A stretch of DNA of 64,000 nt from Chinchilla lanigera (lineage: Eukaryota > Chordata > Mammalia > Rodentia > Chinchillidae), in contig NW_004955433.1 of assembly GCF_000276665.1 (NCBI RefSeq), forward strand, positions 20,785,758 to 20,849,757. Reading direction: 5' to 3'. The notes under the pieces were generated by a model. The model did not search any database, was not told the DNA's origin, and worked only from the letters and a program-made list of their open reading frames with translations. Shown here piece by piece: positions 12,474-24,820 of this stretch. The position numbers and the translations under genes were made by a program. The first letter of the stretch is position 1. Each line of letters opens with the position of its first letter.

Positions 12474-13970
12474 GAAACATCTTACATTTTGAGAGGATAG
12501 GAATAGAATGAAATATTCTAACTCACCTTAATATTAAAAATTCTTCTTCTATAAAAATTAAAATAAAAAATAAATTTGGCATAAACAAGGATATGTAAAT
12601 AATACAAGCTCATACCAGTCAGAATCACTTGAATTTGAAATCAAGGCATTCCCACTATTAAATTCAGCTTAGGCATACTCCGAGTGAAATAAATGATTTT
12701 GGGTTATTAATACTTTAGGAGTAACATTACCTCTATCTTGCATAAATTGATGGAATCTTATTAAATCCTATTTCTCTGACCACTGTGCTTTATATTTCTG
12801 CATACTGTGTGTTATCTGTCTGTAATCCTGAAAATTTAGTATTGTTAAATCCATTTTGTCAATGATGAGGCAAGTTCAGAAAATGTACTGTTATACCCTT
12901 CCTTTCTTCCTCTTTTTCTCTCTCCCTATTTTTCTTCCATCCTTCTTCCTTCTTTTGTTGGGCAATAATTATTTCCAAACAATTGCCACATTGTCCTGGA
13001 GGCAGATAGTAGGTTGCTAATAGATTTAAATTGCAAACATCCCAAGTTCTGATAATTCAAATGTTCTGCATGGTCCACTTTACTTTGATAGAATCAACTT
13101 GACCCTTGCTCATTCTGAATATAAATTATGGCATTTGTTATCTGCCTTAGATGTTTTACCGCTATCTCAGAATACATATAAATTATGCTGGAAAAGAAAA
13201 ATTATTTGATACCTAATAAAAATTGATATCCAAATTCAATTTCTTGTTACATGCAGTCGTATAGTGAGTAAAGTAGCAGTTGATGTGTACATCCTGAAGG
13301 ACATATCAAGCAATGACTAAGAATTGTCAGAAAGCAGTGGAGACACAGACAATATGATTTACTGCTACAGGAACTAAGATTTAAGTGCAAGGAGAAAAAA
13401 TAATAAATTTACATTGTTAGAATTACTATGAAAGCCATTAACAAAGAATATAACCTAACACATGAGCTACAATACATAAATATGATAAATATTTATGATA
13501 CTCAAAAGGATGATACTCAAACTGGGAACAAAATAATAAGAAGCCATCCTTCCAGGAAGACAATAAGAGAAAAGCACACACAAACTAACAAGCAAACATT
13601 TTCAGTATTCAAAAAGGAAGTTGAAATGTGGTGGACAAATTATTCTACAGACCAGCTTCTTGATATCTATGCCCCTGTGTGAGCCCCTTGAGTGTGAGCT
13701 ATATTTTTCTCCTTACCAACAGAAGACAGCAAATATGATGAAATATGTTTTCCAGTGATAACACTTGGTAAAACTGTCTTCGGTTTTGCTTGCAAACTCT
13801 TACTCTTTTCTGCATTTGATGAAGCAAGAAGTCTTGGCAGGAAGCATCACCTGGCTACATGCTGTGTCCTCATAGTTCTCCAAGAATTCAGGTTGACCAC
13901 TGGCCAGCAGCCAGTGCAGTGCTGAGTGATTTAGTCCATCAAAATGCGAAGGACTGATCCTGGCTTGGCC
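12474..13970. other. Unique AT-rich sequence
   Basis: Contains a CT-rich stretch at 12898-12957 (CCTT/CTTT mixtures) and otherwise no recognisable repeat or exon. Confidence 0.4.
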
Positions 13971-13974
13971 ATAC

Positions 13975-14208
13975 AGCCTCAGAAGCAGATTCTTCCACAG
14001 TGCAGCTTTCAGGTAAGATCCAAACTCAAGCCAAGCTTTTGATGGCAGACCCCTGACACATCCTGCAATGCAGAACCCAGATAACCCTAGTCTTGTTTCC
14101 CGGCCCACAGAAGATTTGAAATTGTAAATGACTATTTCTTTCCTGTGCAAAATTTTTGGTAATGTTGTTATGTAGTAAAAGATTACTGATAGTAAATGTG
14201 TGGGGAAA
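13975..14208 (+). repeat. MLT1-like MaLR LTR, 3' part
   Basis: The order 'cccacagaagatttgaaatt', then 'ttttggtaatgttgttatg' and 'gtagtaaaagattactgata' matches the 3' end of old MLT1 LTRs (an acagaa-ctgtgagataataaa phrase, then ttttggggtaatttgttacgcagcaatagataac). The 5' part is unclear. A 152-codon minus-strand frame overlaps it and is not a gene. Confidence 0.6.
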
Positions 14209-14290
14209 GTACTGCATGTGGAAGAAGTGGGATAATATAAAGATGTAGTTATTAGCATGGGTGTGACTTTAGAGGGGCATTTAGACTGTC

Positions 14291-14418
14291 CAGAAGTTTG
14301 AGTTGTTTTGGTTTTTGCTTTTCAATGCCTAGGATTTTAACCCCTGAGCTCGTGCATACTACTCAAGCCCTCAGCCACTGAGCTAGGAACTCAGCTCCTT
14401 GACTAGGATCAGAAGTTT
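14291..14418 (-). mobile_element. ID-type SINE (tRNA-derived), minus strand
   Basis: The reverse complement reads 'gagttcctagctcagtggc...', a tRNA A-box-like start, with the tail as T-rich sequence at 14303-14322 on the left. A 9-bp duplication CAGAAGTTT flanks it at 14291-14299 and 14410-14418. The copy is diverged. Confidence 0.75.
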
Positions 14419-15013
14419 AACTCTTATTTTTTTATTGTAGTGGGAAGCCATGGAAGGATGTAAATTAATAACTATTACCTGATCTGATATGCAGAAAAGA
14501 TCACTCTGGTCATGGTATAATGAACTTATCATATCTGATTAAAGTTATAGGGAAACATAATACTAGAAGATCCCTGGAGGGGCAATACTCTGTCAGTACC
14601 AATGGTCAAAGTTAGTTTAGTAAAGGAAGACTTGAGCTAACATTAGAAAATCATATAGGAGATGGATGGGCCAAAGTGAAGTGGGAAGAAATTATCATAA
14701 AAATAGTCTAAGGAGTTAAAAAATATAAGAATGAATGATCCTTACTTAGAGTAGTTAGGTTTTGATTACTACAGGGAGTCTATATCAAGAAATAAGAAAG
14801 ATCTGAATGAAGAAGCAATTGAATTTCACCATCACATCAGCAAAAAAGCAATACTACAATTGGAGAGCCCAAGACTCAGGCTGAAATATTCCTTAATTAT
14901 AAGAATGAGCCTTCTGAAGAGGTTCTTTATGGATTATCTCCCTACTGTAGCAATGTGATCAAGGTACTTTCATCATTCGTACAGACAGGAGCCACTGAAT
15001 CTACCGAAAGAAT

Positions 15014-15112
15014 CAATTAGGGCCGAGAATATAGCTCAGTGGGATCGCTCCTGTCTGGCAAGTCCTTAGTTTGATTCACCGTACAAACAAACAAACAAAA
15101 AAAAACAATTAG
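15014..15112 (+). mobile_element. ID-type SINE, plus strand
   Basis: Shows the tRNA-like core 'atagctcagtgggatcgctc', then a B-box-like 'agtttgattcacc', then an A-rich (CAAA)n tail. The short duplication CAATTAG lies at 15014-15020 and 15106-15112. Diverged relative to the young copies at 34.0, 44.1 and 63.9 kb. Confidence 0.8.
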
Positions 15113-16480
15113 TTGTAAAAACAGATTATGTGAACCATGTGAGGAAATGTCCATATGGAGTGAATTACATCCGGACACTAGTGTTGTTTTAAACATGTGG
15201 ACAATAGAAGATAAAAGTCTAAAATTCTTTAACTTCCAAGTATTTTATTGGGTTGGAAATTCAAGAGAGATTTTTTTTTTTTAAAAACCGGGTGCAGAAA
15301 TAAAACTAAGAAGGCAATAGAAAATGAGTAGAAGCTGACAATTGAGGACCTGCATGGGGAAGTTGTGACCCACAATATTATAACAATAACAAAATTAAAC
15401 AAATAAGCAAAATTAAATTAAACTGGTGATGTCATTGCCTCCAACTGTTTGTATTATTCTTCTTGGAGGGCAAAACTTTCTTGTATGTCCCTTTTGGTTA
15501 GAAAGAAAGCACCTTGAGATCTTTATTATAAAGTTTTGAGAACAGTGTTTTAAAAATATGTGTCTTATGAAATTGGCAAAATAACTCTTAAGAACTCAGA
15601 TACTGACAGCCCCTGCTCTTGGGAGCATCCATCAGAGGCATGAAAAGGCCTAATTGGAGAGTCTCTTGTTGCTAATATGAATTGTTCTACCTATCTGTAA
15701 CACTGTGTGGTGCTTCAACTATGGAGAGTGCCTGGTACCAAAACCAGTAGGATGTGGAATTCACAGTGTGTACTTTAAAGATTCAGAACTTTAGACTCCA
15801 AACTGAGTTCAGTTTTCATACGCTTTAACAAAAATTTAATGAAAGCAACTTTGAAGCCGAAAAAGTAGTATTTGTATCAAGACTTAAATTTTTTCCAACT
15901 TGGAGACTTTGACTAAGAAATTTAACTCCCTGTAATAAATTTTCTCACTATTGCTAATAACTCTTTCTCATAGAGATATAGTGATACATATATGTGAGCA
16001 CACACGTATCCTAATACACACTATATTAATTTTTACTTCCTTCAGGTTATTTAATATTTACATGGATCTTGATTTTTAATTTTTAGATAAGAAAACAATA
16101 TAGAATCTTCAAATTTAAGTATCCCTAAATTTCAGTTTACTTTATATTTTATAGACTCTGTTTATAATATAAAAATTGAAAAATATAGATGAAAACACAC
16201 AGGCATAGCTTACCACTGAGAGGTCACTGTTTGCCATATATTGTTATAATTTTTAGATAATTACCATGGCTAGAATAATATTCACAATTTATTCCTAGAA
16301 TTTTTATGAATAAATTTACTACTAGAATTTGTTCTTTTTATTTACAACACATTTTGTTTATCTTGCTATATGAATGTGCAAATAATTATATTATTAATTA
16401 ATGGATATACAGTAATATTTATTTTTCCAATGCAACAATTACCTAAAAATTGCATGTGCAGTATTTTTGGGATAACCTTT
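15113..16480. other. Unique AT-rich sequence
   Basis: No gene seen. The block 15590-15760 is repeat-free with more balanced composition and could be conserved; the remainder, especially 16000-16480, is strongly AT-rich. Confidence 0.35.
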
Positions 16481-16850
16481 GTTGTTTTACTCTGTGCATA
16501 TACTATATAATGTTAAATTTTGATATATATTCATAGATATACTTTTTTATCATTGTCTTGTGATGAAAATGTGTCACATATCGTTGCCTATAGTCACCTT
16601 CCTTCTGAAATAAAACATCAGAAGTTACTCTTCCCCATAAACTATACCCAGTACCTGCTGACAGCTATTTCCCCCTCTGTCCCTCTCTTCTACTCTCCTC
16701 AACCCCTGCTAAGCATTATTTCTGATTCTCACTTTCTGTGGAATCAACAATTTAGATTGCACATATGAGTGATATCCTGCAGTATTTGTCTCTCTGTGCT
16801 TGGCTTATTTCACTTAACATTGTGATCTCTAGCTCTTTCCAGATTGTTAC
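16480..16850 (-). mobile_element. Old L1 3' end, minus strand
   Basis: The text near 16770-16830 ('tatttgtctctctgtgcttg' and 'gcttatttcacttaaca') is the reverse complement of the conserved L1 ORF2 C-terminal/3' UTR region. Pyrimidine-rich sequence to the left corresponds to the purine-rich 3' UTR. Left boundary approximate. Confidence 0.7.
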
Positions 16851-17022
16851 ACAGGCTGTCTTCTGACAACCATGAACTGTTTCTCCTCTACCATGACATG
16901 CTGCCTTGGAGCCAGCTGACAATAAACTGAAACCTCTACAAACTGTGACCTAAGTTAACCTTATGTTCTTTAACTTTGGGAGTTGGGTACTTGATATCAG
17001 TTATGAGAAAATAATTAAAAGA
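16851..17022 (+). repeat. MaLR LTR 3' fragment
   Basis: Contains 'aataaactgaaacctctaca' near 16920 and 'gggagttgggtacttgatatc' followed by 'agttatgagaaaataattaa'. This is the recognisable 3' third of a rodent-type MaLR LTR, directly abutting the L1 fragment on its left; the 5' part is missing. Confidence 0.75.
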
Positions 17023-17530
17023 AGCACTATATTTAATTTCTACTGTATCATTATTATTATGTATAAATATTAGATTGTAACATGAGAAAGAATATGAAAA
17101 TATTCTGTATATAAGTCATGTTTTCTGCAAAAATATCATAGCAGTTCTATTCAATATGCAGAAATGTATGCTTGGCCAAGATCTCAAGTAAGTAGCTAAA
17201 TTCAACATTCCTTTTAATACCAAACACTCCAAAGTCATGAAAAAATCCAATACATACATGATAAGATGTTCCACCTTACGAACCCTTAGGAAACAGCATA
17301 AAGAAAAAAAATGAAATCCTGCTTCACACCAACTGGATTTCTAAAATAGAAATATTGACAACCACATGTGGCAACAAATGTGTGGAAAAATTATAATCCT
17401 CATACATTTATGGCGGGATTATAAAATATTACAACTAGCTTGGTTAAAAACAAAATTAACCTAACAAGAAAACCCCAGCACACTATCTTTCTAGATGGTT
17501 AAACATAGAGTTCCCATGTGACAAGCAATC

Positions 17531-17604
17531 AAGTCTCTAGGTCTACACCTAAGAAAATATACTATATAAGTCTTTAGGTCTACACTTAAAAAAATATACT
17601 ATAT
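17531..17604. repeat. 37-bp tandem duplication
   Basis: Two adjacent 37-bp copies, 17531-17567 and 17568-17604, differ at only a few positions. Both end in 'atatactatat' and lead directly into the (CTAT)n array. It lies inside the L1M fragment, so it arose after insertion. Confidence 0.9.
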
Positions 17605-17697
17605 AATCTATCTATCTATCTATCTGTCTGTCTATCTATATCTTTATCCATCATCTAGCTATCCATTTACCTATCTATCATCTATCCATCTACCTAC
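17605..17697. repeat. (CTAT)n microsatellite, interrupted
   Basis: Tetranucleotide array of TCTA/CTAT units with TCTG and CCAT variants, suggesting an old, decaying array. Confidence 0.93.
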
Positions 17698-18699
17698 AAT
17701 TGAATGTTGTTTAGACATACAAAAAATGAAGTACTGGTTCACTTCCTAGCATGGTTGAACCTTGAGAAAGTATGCTAAATAAAAAGCAAAACAAAACTAT
17801 TACATAGTTTAAAAATTCATTTGTTAGAAGTGTTCAGAATGCACAAATCAATACAGGGAATCAATAGCCCTAGTGATCATCAGGAGCTGAGGAGAAGTGG
17901 GAGTGTAGAGTGAATTTTAATAGGCATGGGGTTCCTTTTTATGTTGAAGACATATTCTGGACACAGAGGCTATGACTCTACAACTTTGTGAATATAGGAC
18001 AATCCACTGAGTTGTGTATGTTAAAATGGTGAATTATTTTTCAATATAGCCATTACAGGAATCAGCAAAGCACTTTCTCAAAAAATATGCTAGTCACTTT
18101 TCACATTGTATATAATGGATTAATAAAGGAATCTTATGAATTGGTAGATAATTTAGCATTTCCACTGAGATATGACTCTTAGAGACAAGATCACAGATAC
18201 TGTTGAGTAGAAAGTCATGTTTCAAATTCCCACCCTCCAATTCTAAGGTCATCATAAATCTCTAGAATAGAGTCCTATAATCAAATTCCCTAGAGGATAA
18301 TTTTAATATCTTGAAGGAATTTAGATTTCTTTCTTAATTTACATAATATACATCTCTGAAAAACATGGGAAGTCTATTTCATCTTAGTAAAGCAATAAAT
18401 TTTAGAAGCTAGAGGAGTGTATCAGAAATGGATGATTTTCCTTTTGACTCTCCTTTAATGTATGAATCTCAGTGCTTGGAATCATGCCCCATCTCCATCC
18501 TATCCATTTATCTTGCTGTGGCCAACAAATGTCATGCCCTAGTTATCAGCAGCCATGCTAATGCTCCCGGAAATTCTGTCTTGACATCAGCACTCTCCAG
18601 TTACGCTGTCTCTGAGTCCTTGCTCTGTGGCTGCCTCCTTCTTGCTACTTTCCCCACTGTACTCTGTACACAGCTACACTTTCTATTGCCTATGTAGCT

Positions 18700-18800
18700 T
18701 TTAAGAGTGTGTTTTTACTGGGTTGTAGTCACCAAAATATTCTGATTTTCTAGCAGAGTGCTTGGGACTTCATAAATATTCAACAAATATTATTTGCCCA
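18700..18800 (+). repeat. L2 LINE 3' end fragment
   Basis: The phrase 'cagagtgcttgggacttcat' followed by 'aaatattcaacaaatattat' matches the terminal L2 sentence (…cagtgcctggcacat…aataaatatttgttgaatg). L2 homology may extend left to about 18480. Confidence 0.55.
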
Positions 18801-19589
18801 CAAGATAAAATGTTTACTGGCTGAAGTGGAATTATAAATTTATAAGCACATTTGCATGATTGATTTGTATCTGAGTTTATCATGGTCATATGTACAAACA
18901 GGTAAGAATCAGACTAATTCATTTGAACCACCTTAGTAAGCTTTAAATATTAAATGACAACTGGCTCTCTTATCTATGACCTTTCCAATTCTTTATTAAT
19001 CATTCAGTAATTGAGCTTTTGTCATACACATATCAAGCCAACTCTTTTAGAAACATCAGGCATGTCAAATAAACAGGCATCATCCAAGTGGTATGAGAAT
19101 GTCAGAAAAGACCAACAACTAGCCAGAAAAGTTCTAAAGAATAAAATATAAATTACTAATAACTTTGTCCAGATTCCACAAGAAAAACTTTTAATAATCA
19201 CCTTCAGCCTTGTCTCTCTCTACAGAAATACTATCACTCTCTGGTATCTATTTAATTAAATAGTCTTTACACAAAATCAATAATTAGTCACTCTGAAGAC
19301 AGTTGAGGGATTTTAAGGTCAGTATAAGTCATAAACAGTCAGCTTTACCATGTCAAATGAAATCACTGAATAAATTACAAAGTAAACTCTGAGTTGGGGA
19401 AGGTGGCTCTGTGGATCTAAACTATAATTCGAAATTTTAAGTCATTATTGAATGATTGTCAATCCAAAATCTACTTCTTTAATGCAGAATACATAGAAGA
19501 TAAACAATTTAATAGAATCCAAAGCAGTGGTTTAAAGATGGCATTTTATTTCCATCTTTAAAATTTTATGGTGATAACAGAATCAAATA

Positions 19590-19745
19590 TTTCTTACATA
19601 CCTATTCTAAATCAAGCATTGTGCTAGCAATTTTCACATATCATTTATAGTAGGCAGAAATTAACATCAGCAGTTATAATTCCTCACTTTTGAAAGAATA
19701 AAATGATGATTAGAGAGAATCAATTCACCAGTATTATAGTTATTA
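19590..19745 (-). repeat. MIR SINE, minus strand (ancient)
   Basis: Reads 'aagcattgtgctagcaattt' then 'tgatgattagagagaat' and 'attcaccagtattatag', the degraded reverse complement of the MIR 3' half. Confidence 0.55.
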
Positions 19746-21364
19746 ATGTATAGATCAAAACTTCAAAGATTTTTGACTTAGAAATCAAATGTCTTTCTCT
19801 GGTATCAAATGAATATATGAATACATAAGTTGATAAATTAATGACTGCTTAATTCTATGGATTTTGTACATTTTTAGGCATGAGGGCCTAGTCATTTCTT
19901 CAGCTACTCTTTAAAATATCTGTAGAAATTTTCAAACAAGATCTATTTTCATGACTTCCAAAATAATCAACGTTAACCATCAATAACTGTCAATTAGAGT
20001 ATATTGTTCTACATACGTTTATGTTCACTAAATTTCTTCCACTTCTGGACAACTTTGGGGCAAATTCTAGACCTACAGTTTTTATCTTTCAATAGTTTTA
20101 CCTCATATCTAAAACATAAAGACATGATACTGATACCACAGTCATCCATCTTCCTCTCTTTTCTCCTTTTTCTTCTTGGAATTATTTGTTACAGAGCCAT
20201 ATGATTTACTCTGTGGCTTCTTACAGTCAGATTAACTCCTTGTCCCCCCCACGGTATCATTTAACTCTGAGTTCCATATTTCTATAAAGAGATAGATCTA
20301 GGCCTCTACTTCAGCACCAGTAACGTTTATAACAAAGTCATGTGTATTCTTTGTTGCCATCTGTGCCTTTCTAGGCATTCTAGGAGGTTTAACAAGTGCT
20401 CTGTCTTTGACCACCAGATAAAGCTATCATATCCCCAACTGTGACAATAAAAACTGTCTTTTGATTTTGACAAATGTCATCTGGTGACAAGCTTATACTT
20501 GTTGGAGAATGATTGATGTACTTCAAGGTTTTGTCACTGTTTTACTGTTCTCATTGTATTTACTATTAATTTATTTTTAGACTAATTCATAGGAGACAGT
20601 GCTTTTTTTCTCCCCGTTATCTCTTCAGTGATCATGGTGGCCATCAGTGGAGATTTCCCCTCTATAAAATCAGTAACAGTTGCAGAATAGTTCTACCAAT
20701 TATCCTGCTTTTGTTTGTTTTTTGATTTTATTTTGTTTCTTTAAGATGAGTTACTCCCATTACTGGCTGCGTGGTTGGTCCTAGATACATTCCGTATTTT
20801 AAAGACAGCATAATACTTGATTATTTTCTGTAATCATTTTATAAAAATAAATGTCCTGATATTCTTCCAAAGTAACCGGAACACAAAGATGACTTTTATT
20901 TTGTTTTCATTTGAATTCCCTCATACAATCCTGTTACAGAAATTGTAGTGCTTAATAGTTATCACTCTCTATTTTTGATAAAATTATATTACCTTTAACC
21001 AATACAGTTGCTTTAGTCTGAGTCCTACATCCTTTGGTTTTGATTTGCTCGTGCTAGTCACTGACCACTTCCTTAGCATTTTCCAGAGGGATATTCTAGT
21101 TAACCCTTCTGTAACTCCCGTCTAAGTCTAGATTCAGATATTTTTACAAAGAGGCACTTTTTTCTTTTATCAAAATGTATTTATTCTTCACTTATAATGA
21201 TTATATATTACTTCCTTGGAATTCTTTAGAATATTACTTATACCATTGGTGTGATTTTAAGAAAAGTGAAAAATATGCATTTCTACTGGATGTATTTTAG
21301 TATGTCCTATCAATGGTAAAAATATTGAAGATGTGGTATATAGGCATTCTATCCTTCAGCTTTC
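19746..21364. other. Unique sequence, no gene seen
   Basis: No repeat hallmark or exon recognised. The small ORFs (for example 20004-20204) encode only hydrophobic low-complexity peptide from T-rich sequence. Confidence 0.4.
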
Positions 21365-21910
21365 CTACCCCTAAGACAAAATACTCCACATATACCATTT
21401 AAAGGAGAGATTTATTTGGCTTACAGTTTCCCATGCGTTCATTCATTGGTTGCCGAGCTCCAAAGTAGAAGTAGCATGATGGCTGGGCATGGTGATACAA
21501 CCTGTGCTCCCAGAACTTGGAAGGCTGAGACAGGAGGATTGCCTTGATTTGCACCACAGTCTGGGATACATAGTGTGTTAAAGACCAACCTGGAATACAT
21601 AGTAAGATTCTGTTACAAACAAAAACAACAAGAACAAAAAAAAAACCCATCATAGTTGAAGGAATAACTGGGGGAAAACTGCTTATCCCATAGTAGCCTA
21701 AAAAAGGAGAGAGGAGGAGTTGGGTAAAAGAATATATTCTTCCAGTCACACCCTAGTGACCCACCTACCACCAGGCCCCATCTCAGTCTGCTGCCAACTC
21801 CTCAAAGGACTAATGCACTAATAAATATATCACTCCATGATTGAATTATCTTTCAAAATTCCCACCTCTGAACAAGAAACTTGGGGACATTTGAGATCTA
21901 ATCTATAACA
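21365..21910 (-). mobile_element. MaLR LTR, minus strand, split by a B1
   Basis: The right edge 'agatctaatctataaca' (ending 21910) is the reverse complement of an LTR start TGTTATAGATTAGATCT. Leftward follow 'aattcccacctctgaacaag' and 'gtgacccacctaccaccagg', as in reverse-complement MST/MLT-type LTRs. The 3' portion at 21365-21480 is separated from the rest by a plus-strand B1 at 21481-21645. The 116-codon minus frame here is a by-product. Confidence 0.78.
21481..21645 (+). mobile_element. B1 SINE (7SL-derived), nested in LTR
   Basis: Starts 'ggctgggcatggtgatacaa', then 'ctgagacaggaggattgcct', then two partial copies of the 'gcctgggatacatag' type segment (internal duplication), and ends with an A-rich tail. 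It inserted into the older LTR. Confidence 0.88.
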
Positions 21911-23400
21911 TGAATCATCCTAATAAACTCAGCAGTTAGTATTGGTGTCTCAAAAGTATTTGTCATGCAAAGAAATAAGTAACTTCTACTTGAGGAGTAT
22001 TAGCATCATTAACATCTGTGGTACCAGATAGACAAAGCACACACATTTTCACTTACTTCCTTTTTTCTTGCCTAACATTCAGTGTTGGAAGAAAAAAGGC
22101 ACCATTCTGAAAGAGACATCGATCTTCTTTATTAAAGAAACCAAGAATATATTAAGCAGAGTAGTTATGATTTCAAGTTAAAAATAAAGCTATCAGTCCA
22201 CATTAAAAAGAATAAGATTCAGAGAAAATAACATTAATTTGCACTACCTGTAGAACAAATTAGCAAACTTTGTGACCATCTGTGAAAGACATCAGGGCCA
22301 CATAAGACATGAAATTATTTAATGTGTTAAATCCATTTAAAATGTTTGTGTCCTGTTAGTTCTAACATAATTACTATGTTAATTTCTGTGTGTTTTGCAT
22401 ATTAAACGGAGCACACTCTGGGAAGCTAATGGCCGCTATGTCAGCTTTTTATTAAATCACAAAATAAACATGCACAATTCTGCTTGCGAAGATAATTAGC
22501 TTGGCATGTCTGCCAGAGATGAAATGTTGGGTATGTTTTGAATGTCTGACTTCTTTTTGGGGTGGCAGTGGGCATGGAAGCCTCAAGGTTCTTCAGACCC
22601 CCAAGACAAGAGCACTTGCAGGGGAAGAGAATTCCAGAGTATGGTTTTTATTTTCAAACCTTCCCTTTGAACACTGAAGCTATGAAAATAACCAGAAGAC
22701 ATTTAAACTATCATTCAACATAGAGTAGTACCCGCCTTGAAGAGCAGGGCAAGGAGATACAAAAATCACTTCTTTTGTGTGAAACATTTCAACCAAAATT
22801 TACGATCAAGGATACATAAAAATATAAACTTCTCTGCATTTCAGCATAAGTTACAGAAAGGAGACCAAAACTTCTATCTTACTTTGGCTCCAGAATAATA
22901 AAAACCATTTTTTAGATAAAGAGGATAATAAAGTTATCAAAAGCACAAGTAAGACCAGCTAAGTCTGTGGACAGCAGGAAGGTCACTGTGGTGAGCCTCC
23001 TGTTCTTCCCCAGAGAACTCACCACTAGCTTCATGGGCACAAGATGCAGTGTGCCAGGCCTGCCAGGCATTTAGGGTGGAGGCCATTGCTTCAGGGAGAT
23101 AGAGCATGCAGCTTATGTTTTCTGTTTTGCACTGCACGCTTGTTCAGAGCACTAAACTAAGACATTCTTATATATGGTGAGCCCTGTTATGAGGCCTCTG
23201 ACTGACTGACTTTAAATTCAGTTGCATTAAATATATTTAACAGAATCTCAGGAAAGTCCCTTGAATGCTGAGTCTTCATTTTCACTTCTATTAAATGAAA
23301 GCAATAGCAAATTTGTTCTGTAGCTGTATTAAAATCAAGCAAGGTAATTTATGCAGTGGCCAAAGCCAGGCTTTTGACATATGGTAGAGCCTTTATATGG
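21911..23400. other. Unique sequence with one enhancer-like block
   Basis: No repeat family is clear. The block 22375-22560 is repeat-free and contains an octamer-like 'tttgcatatta' (about 22395), 'gctaatgg' and 'gataattagctt' (about 22492), a candidate conserved element. 22940-23140 is slightly GC-richer with a 66-codon minus-strand frame of no known family. Confidence 0.3.
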
Positions 23401-23596
23401 AAAACATAACTTTTATACAATTCAATTACTATTTTCTTTCTTTTTTCATTTTCTTTCTTTCCTCTTTCTTTCTTCTTTATCATTATTGGTCTTTCAGAGG
23501 CATAGAAGTGCTTAGGCTTATTTTCATTTTTAAATTCATTGCAGGAAAAAATAAGATTACCCTGGGCAATATTTTTTAAAAATGTTTGAACTTTTT

Positions 23597-23655
23597 GGTC
23601 ATACTGGTCATCAAACCCAAGGCTTATGCACTGAGCTACATCTGTAGCTCTTTCT
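23597..23655 (-). mobile_element. ID-like SINE fragment, minus strand
   Basis: The reverse complement reads 'gagctacagatgtagctcag', then '...cttgggtttgatgacc', i.e. A-box and B-box-like parts of a tRNA-derived SINE. Old and partial. Confidence 0.6.
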
Positions 23656-23713
23656 TTCCTTTTCTCTCTCTCTTTTTCTTTCTTTCTTTCTTTCTTTCTC
23701 TCTTTTTTTCTTG
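23641..23713 (+). repeat. (TTTC)n / CT-rich microsatellite
   Basis: Runs of CTTT and TCTC units, probably grown from the oligo-T side of the minus-strand B1 that follows. Confidence 0.9.
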
Positions 23714-23800
23714 AGACAAATATATGTGGCCAAGTTACCTTGACTAGAATTGAATTTGTATCCTTGTGCCTCAGCCTCCAAGTCTTTTCATTATCAAGAT
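23704..23800 (-). mobile_element. B1 SINE fragment, minus strand
   Basis: 'ttgagacaaatatatgtggc' then 'tgcctcagcctccaagtctt' matches the reverse complement of a diverged B1. It lies immediately beside an ID-like fragment in the same orientation. Confidence 0.65.
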
Positions 23801-24535
23801 GTTTGTTTTCCTTACCATCTACTACAAATTATTTATTGTCAAATGTGCTTTACATATTTTCTTCTTTGCTCTTAAAAAGAAATCCTCAATGCTGAAGTGA
23901 GGACAAGGGTTGATTATATCTTATTACTTATATCTTCAAATTTAAAATGCTAAAGATATTGACAAAAGCTAGTCAGTGACTAAGTCAAGGATAAACCCCA
24001 GGTCTCCTCAACCTGCTAAGGACTTGTGTCTGATGACAAATTTCTCTGGATAGTTGAACATTCTCGCAACTGCTTGGTCTTTTCTCCCATCTGATTTTCA
24101 TTCTTTTGCTGTTGTACATTTTGTGGCTGTCATTTCCAGTTGAGACAACTCTAAAATTCAGCAGGTGAAGGAAGATTTCAGAGTGATTTTCATCTCTAAT
24201 CCCCGCCCAGAGCAAAGTTAAAAGTTTTAAGGGTTTACATAAATTTCATACATAAAATTATCCTAAATCCTTTGCATTCATAAAAACGATTATTAATTTT
24301 TGTTGACTCAGGATCATTATCGTTTCCATCAGTGATCACCTCAGCTATAATAAAGCCATGCCTCCAGGCAGCCTTCCCCAAAGGAGACGTGGAAGATGAG
24401 AGATGCAGCCTTCACGGATGACTGCATGCAGAATTAACCATCCCTTTCCCAGTGTCTGCGAAGTCTCTGTTTATATCGCCTCTGTCTTTACAACACAATT
24501 TTTGTCCAAGGTTTTCCATTGAAATGTTCTGACGT

Positions 24536-24700
24536 ATCACTTAGTTGTGTGGGTTTTGAGCAAATTAATGAGGGCCATGAATGATCAGACTTTCCACCCA
24601 TGAAATGAGGGAAGGATGATATCTGTTTCTTTCCATCTGCTGAAAGGATTCAGAAGATAATTATGGAAAATGCCTAGCACAAGGCTTAACACTTTATATT
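24536..24700 (+). repeat. MIR SINE, plus strand (ancient)
   Basis: 'acttagttgtgtgggttttg' (MIR core), 'acccatgaaatgagggaagg' and 'aatgcctagcacaaggctta' follow MIR order (…agctgtgtgacc…aaaatgggg…agtgcctggcacat…). The sequence just left (24350-24520) may be an L2 piece but is too diverged to call. Confidence 0.7.
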
Positions 24701-24820
24701 CTTCACTAGAATGGAAATTCTTCACCTGTATATCCCAGATTCCTTCTACAACTCTAGTAAAATATTGAATAAACCATTTGGTTTTTTTTCTTGTTTGTTA
24801 AAAATAAATTTTTTGGAAAA

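Larger units (their letters stand above)
17150..18050 (+). mobile_element. Ancient L1M 3' end (ORF2 C-terminus and 3' UTR)
   Basis: Order on the plus strand: an ORF2-like 'aaatcctgcttcacaccaac' (about 17315), 'tgaagtactggttcacttcc' and 'gaaccttgagaaagtatgct' (about 17728-17775), then the 3' UTR phrases 'tttttatgttgaagacatat' and 'ttaaaatggtgaattatttt'. This matches old L1M elements. It is interrupted by a tandem duplication and a (CTAT)n array at the position of the usual AT-rich segment. Confidence 0.75.

Noticed and set aside
13800..14258. 152-codon minus-strand ORF
   Set aside because: Overlaps a plus-strand MLT1-like LTR and has no recognisable domain.
17605..17697. Regularly spaced repeats resembling a CRISPR array
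   Set aside because: It is a simple tetranucleotide microsatellite in mammalian DNA; there are no spacers.
22937..23137. 66-codon minus-strand ORF in GC-balanced sequence
   Set aside because: Short, no family signature, no supporting splice or start context.
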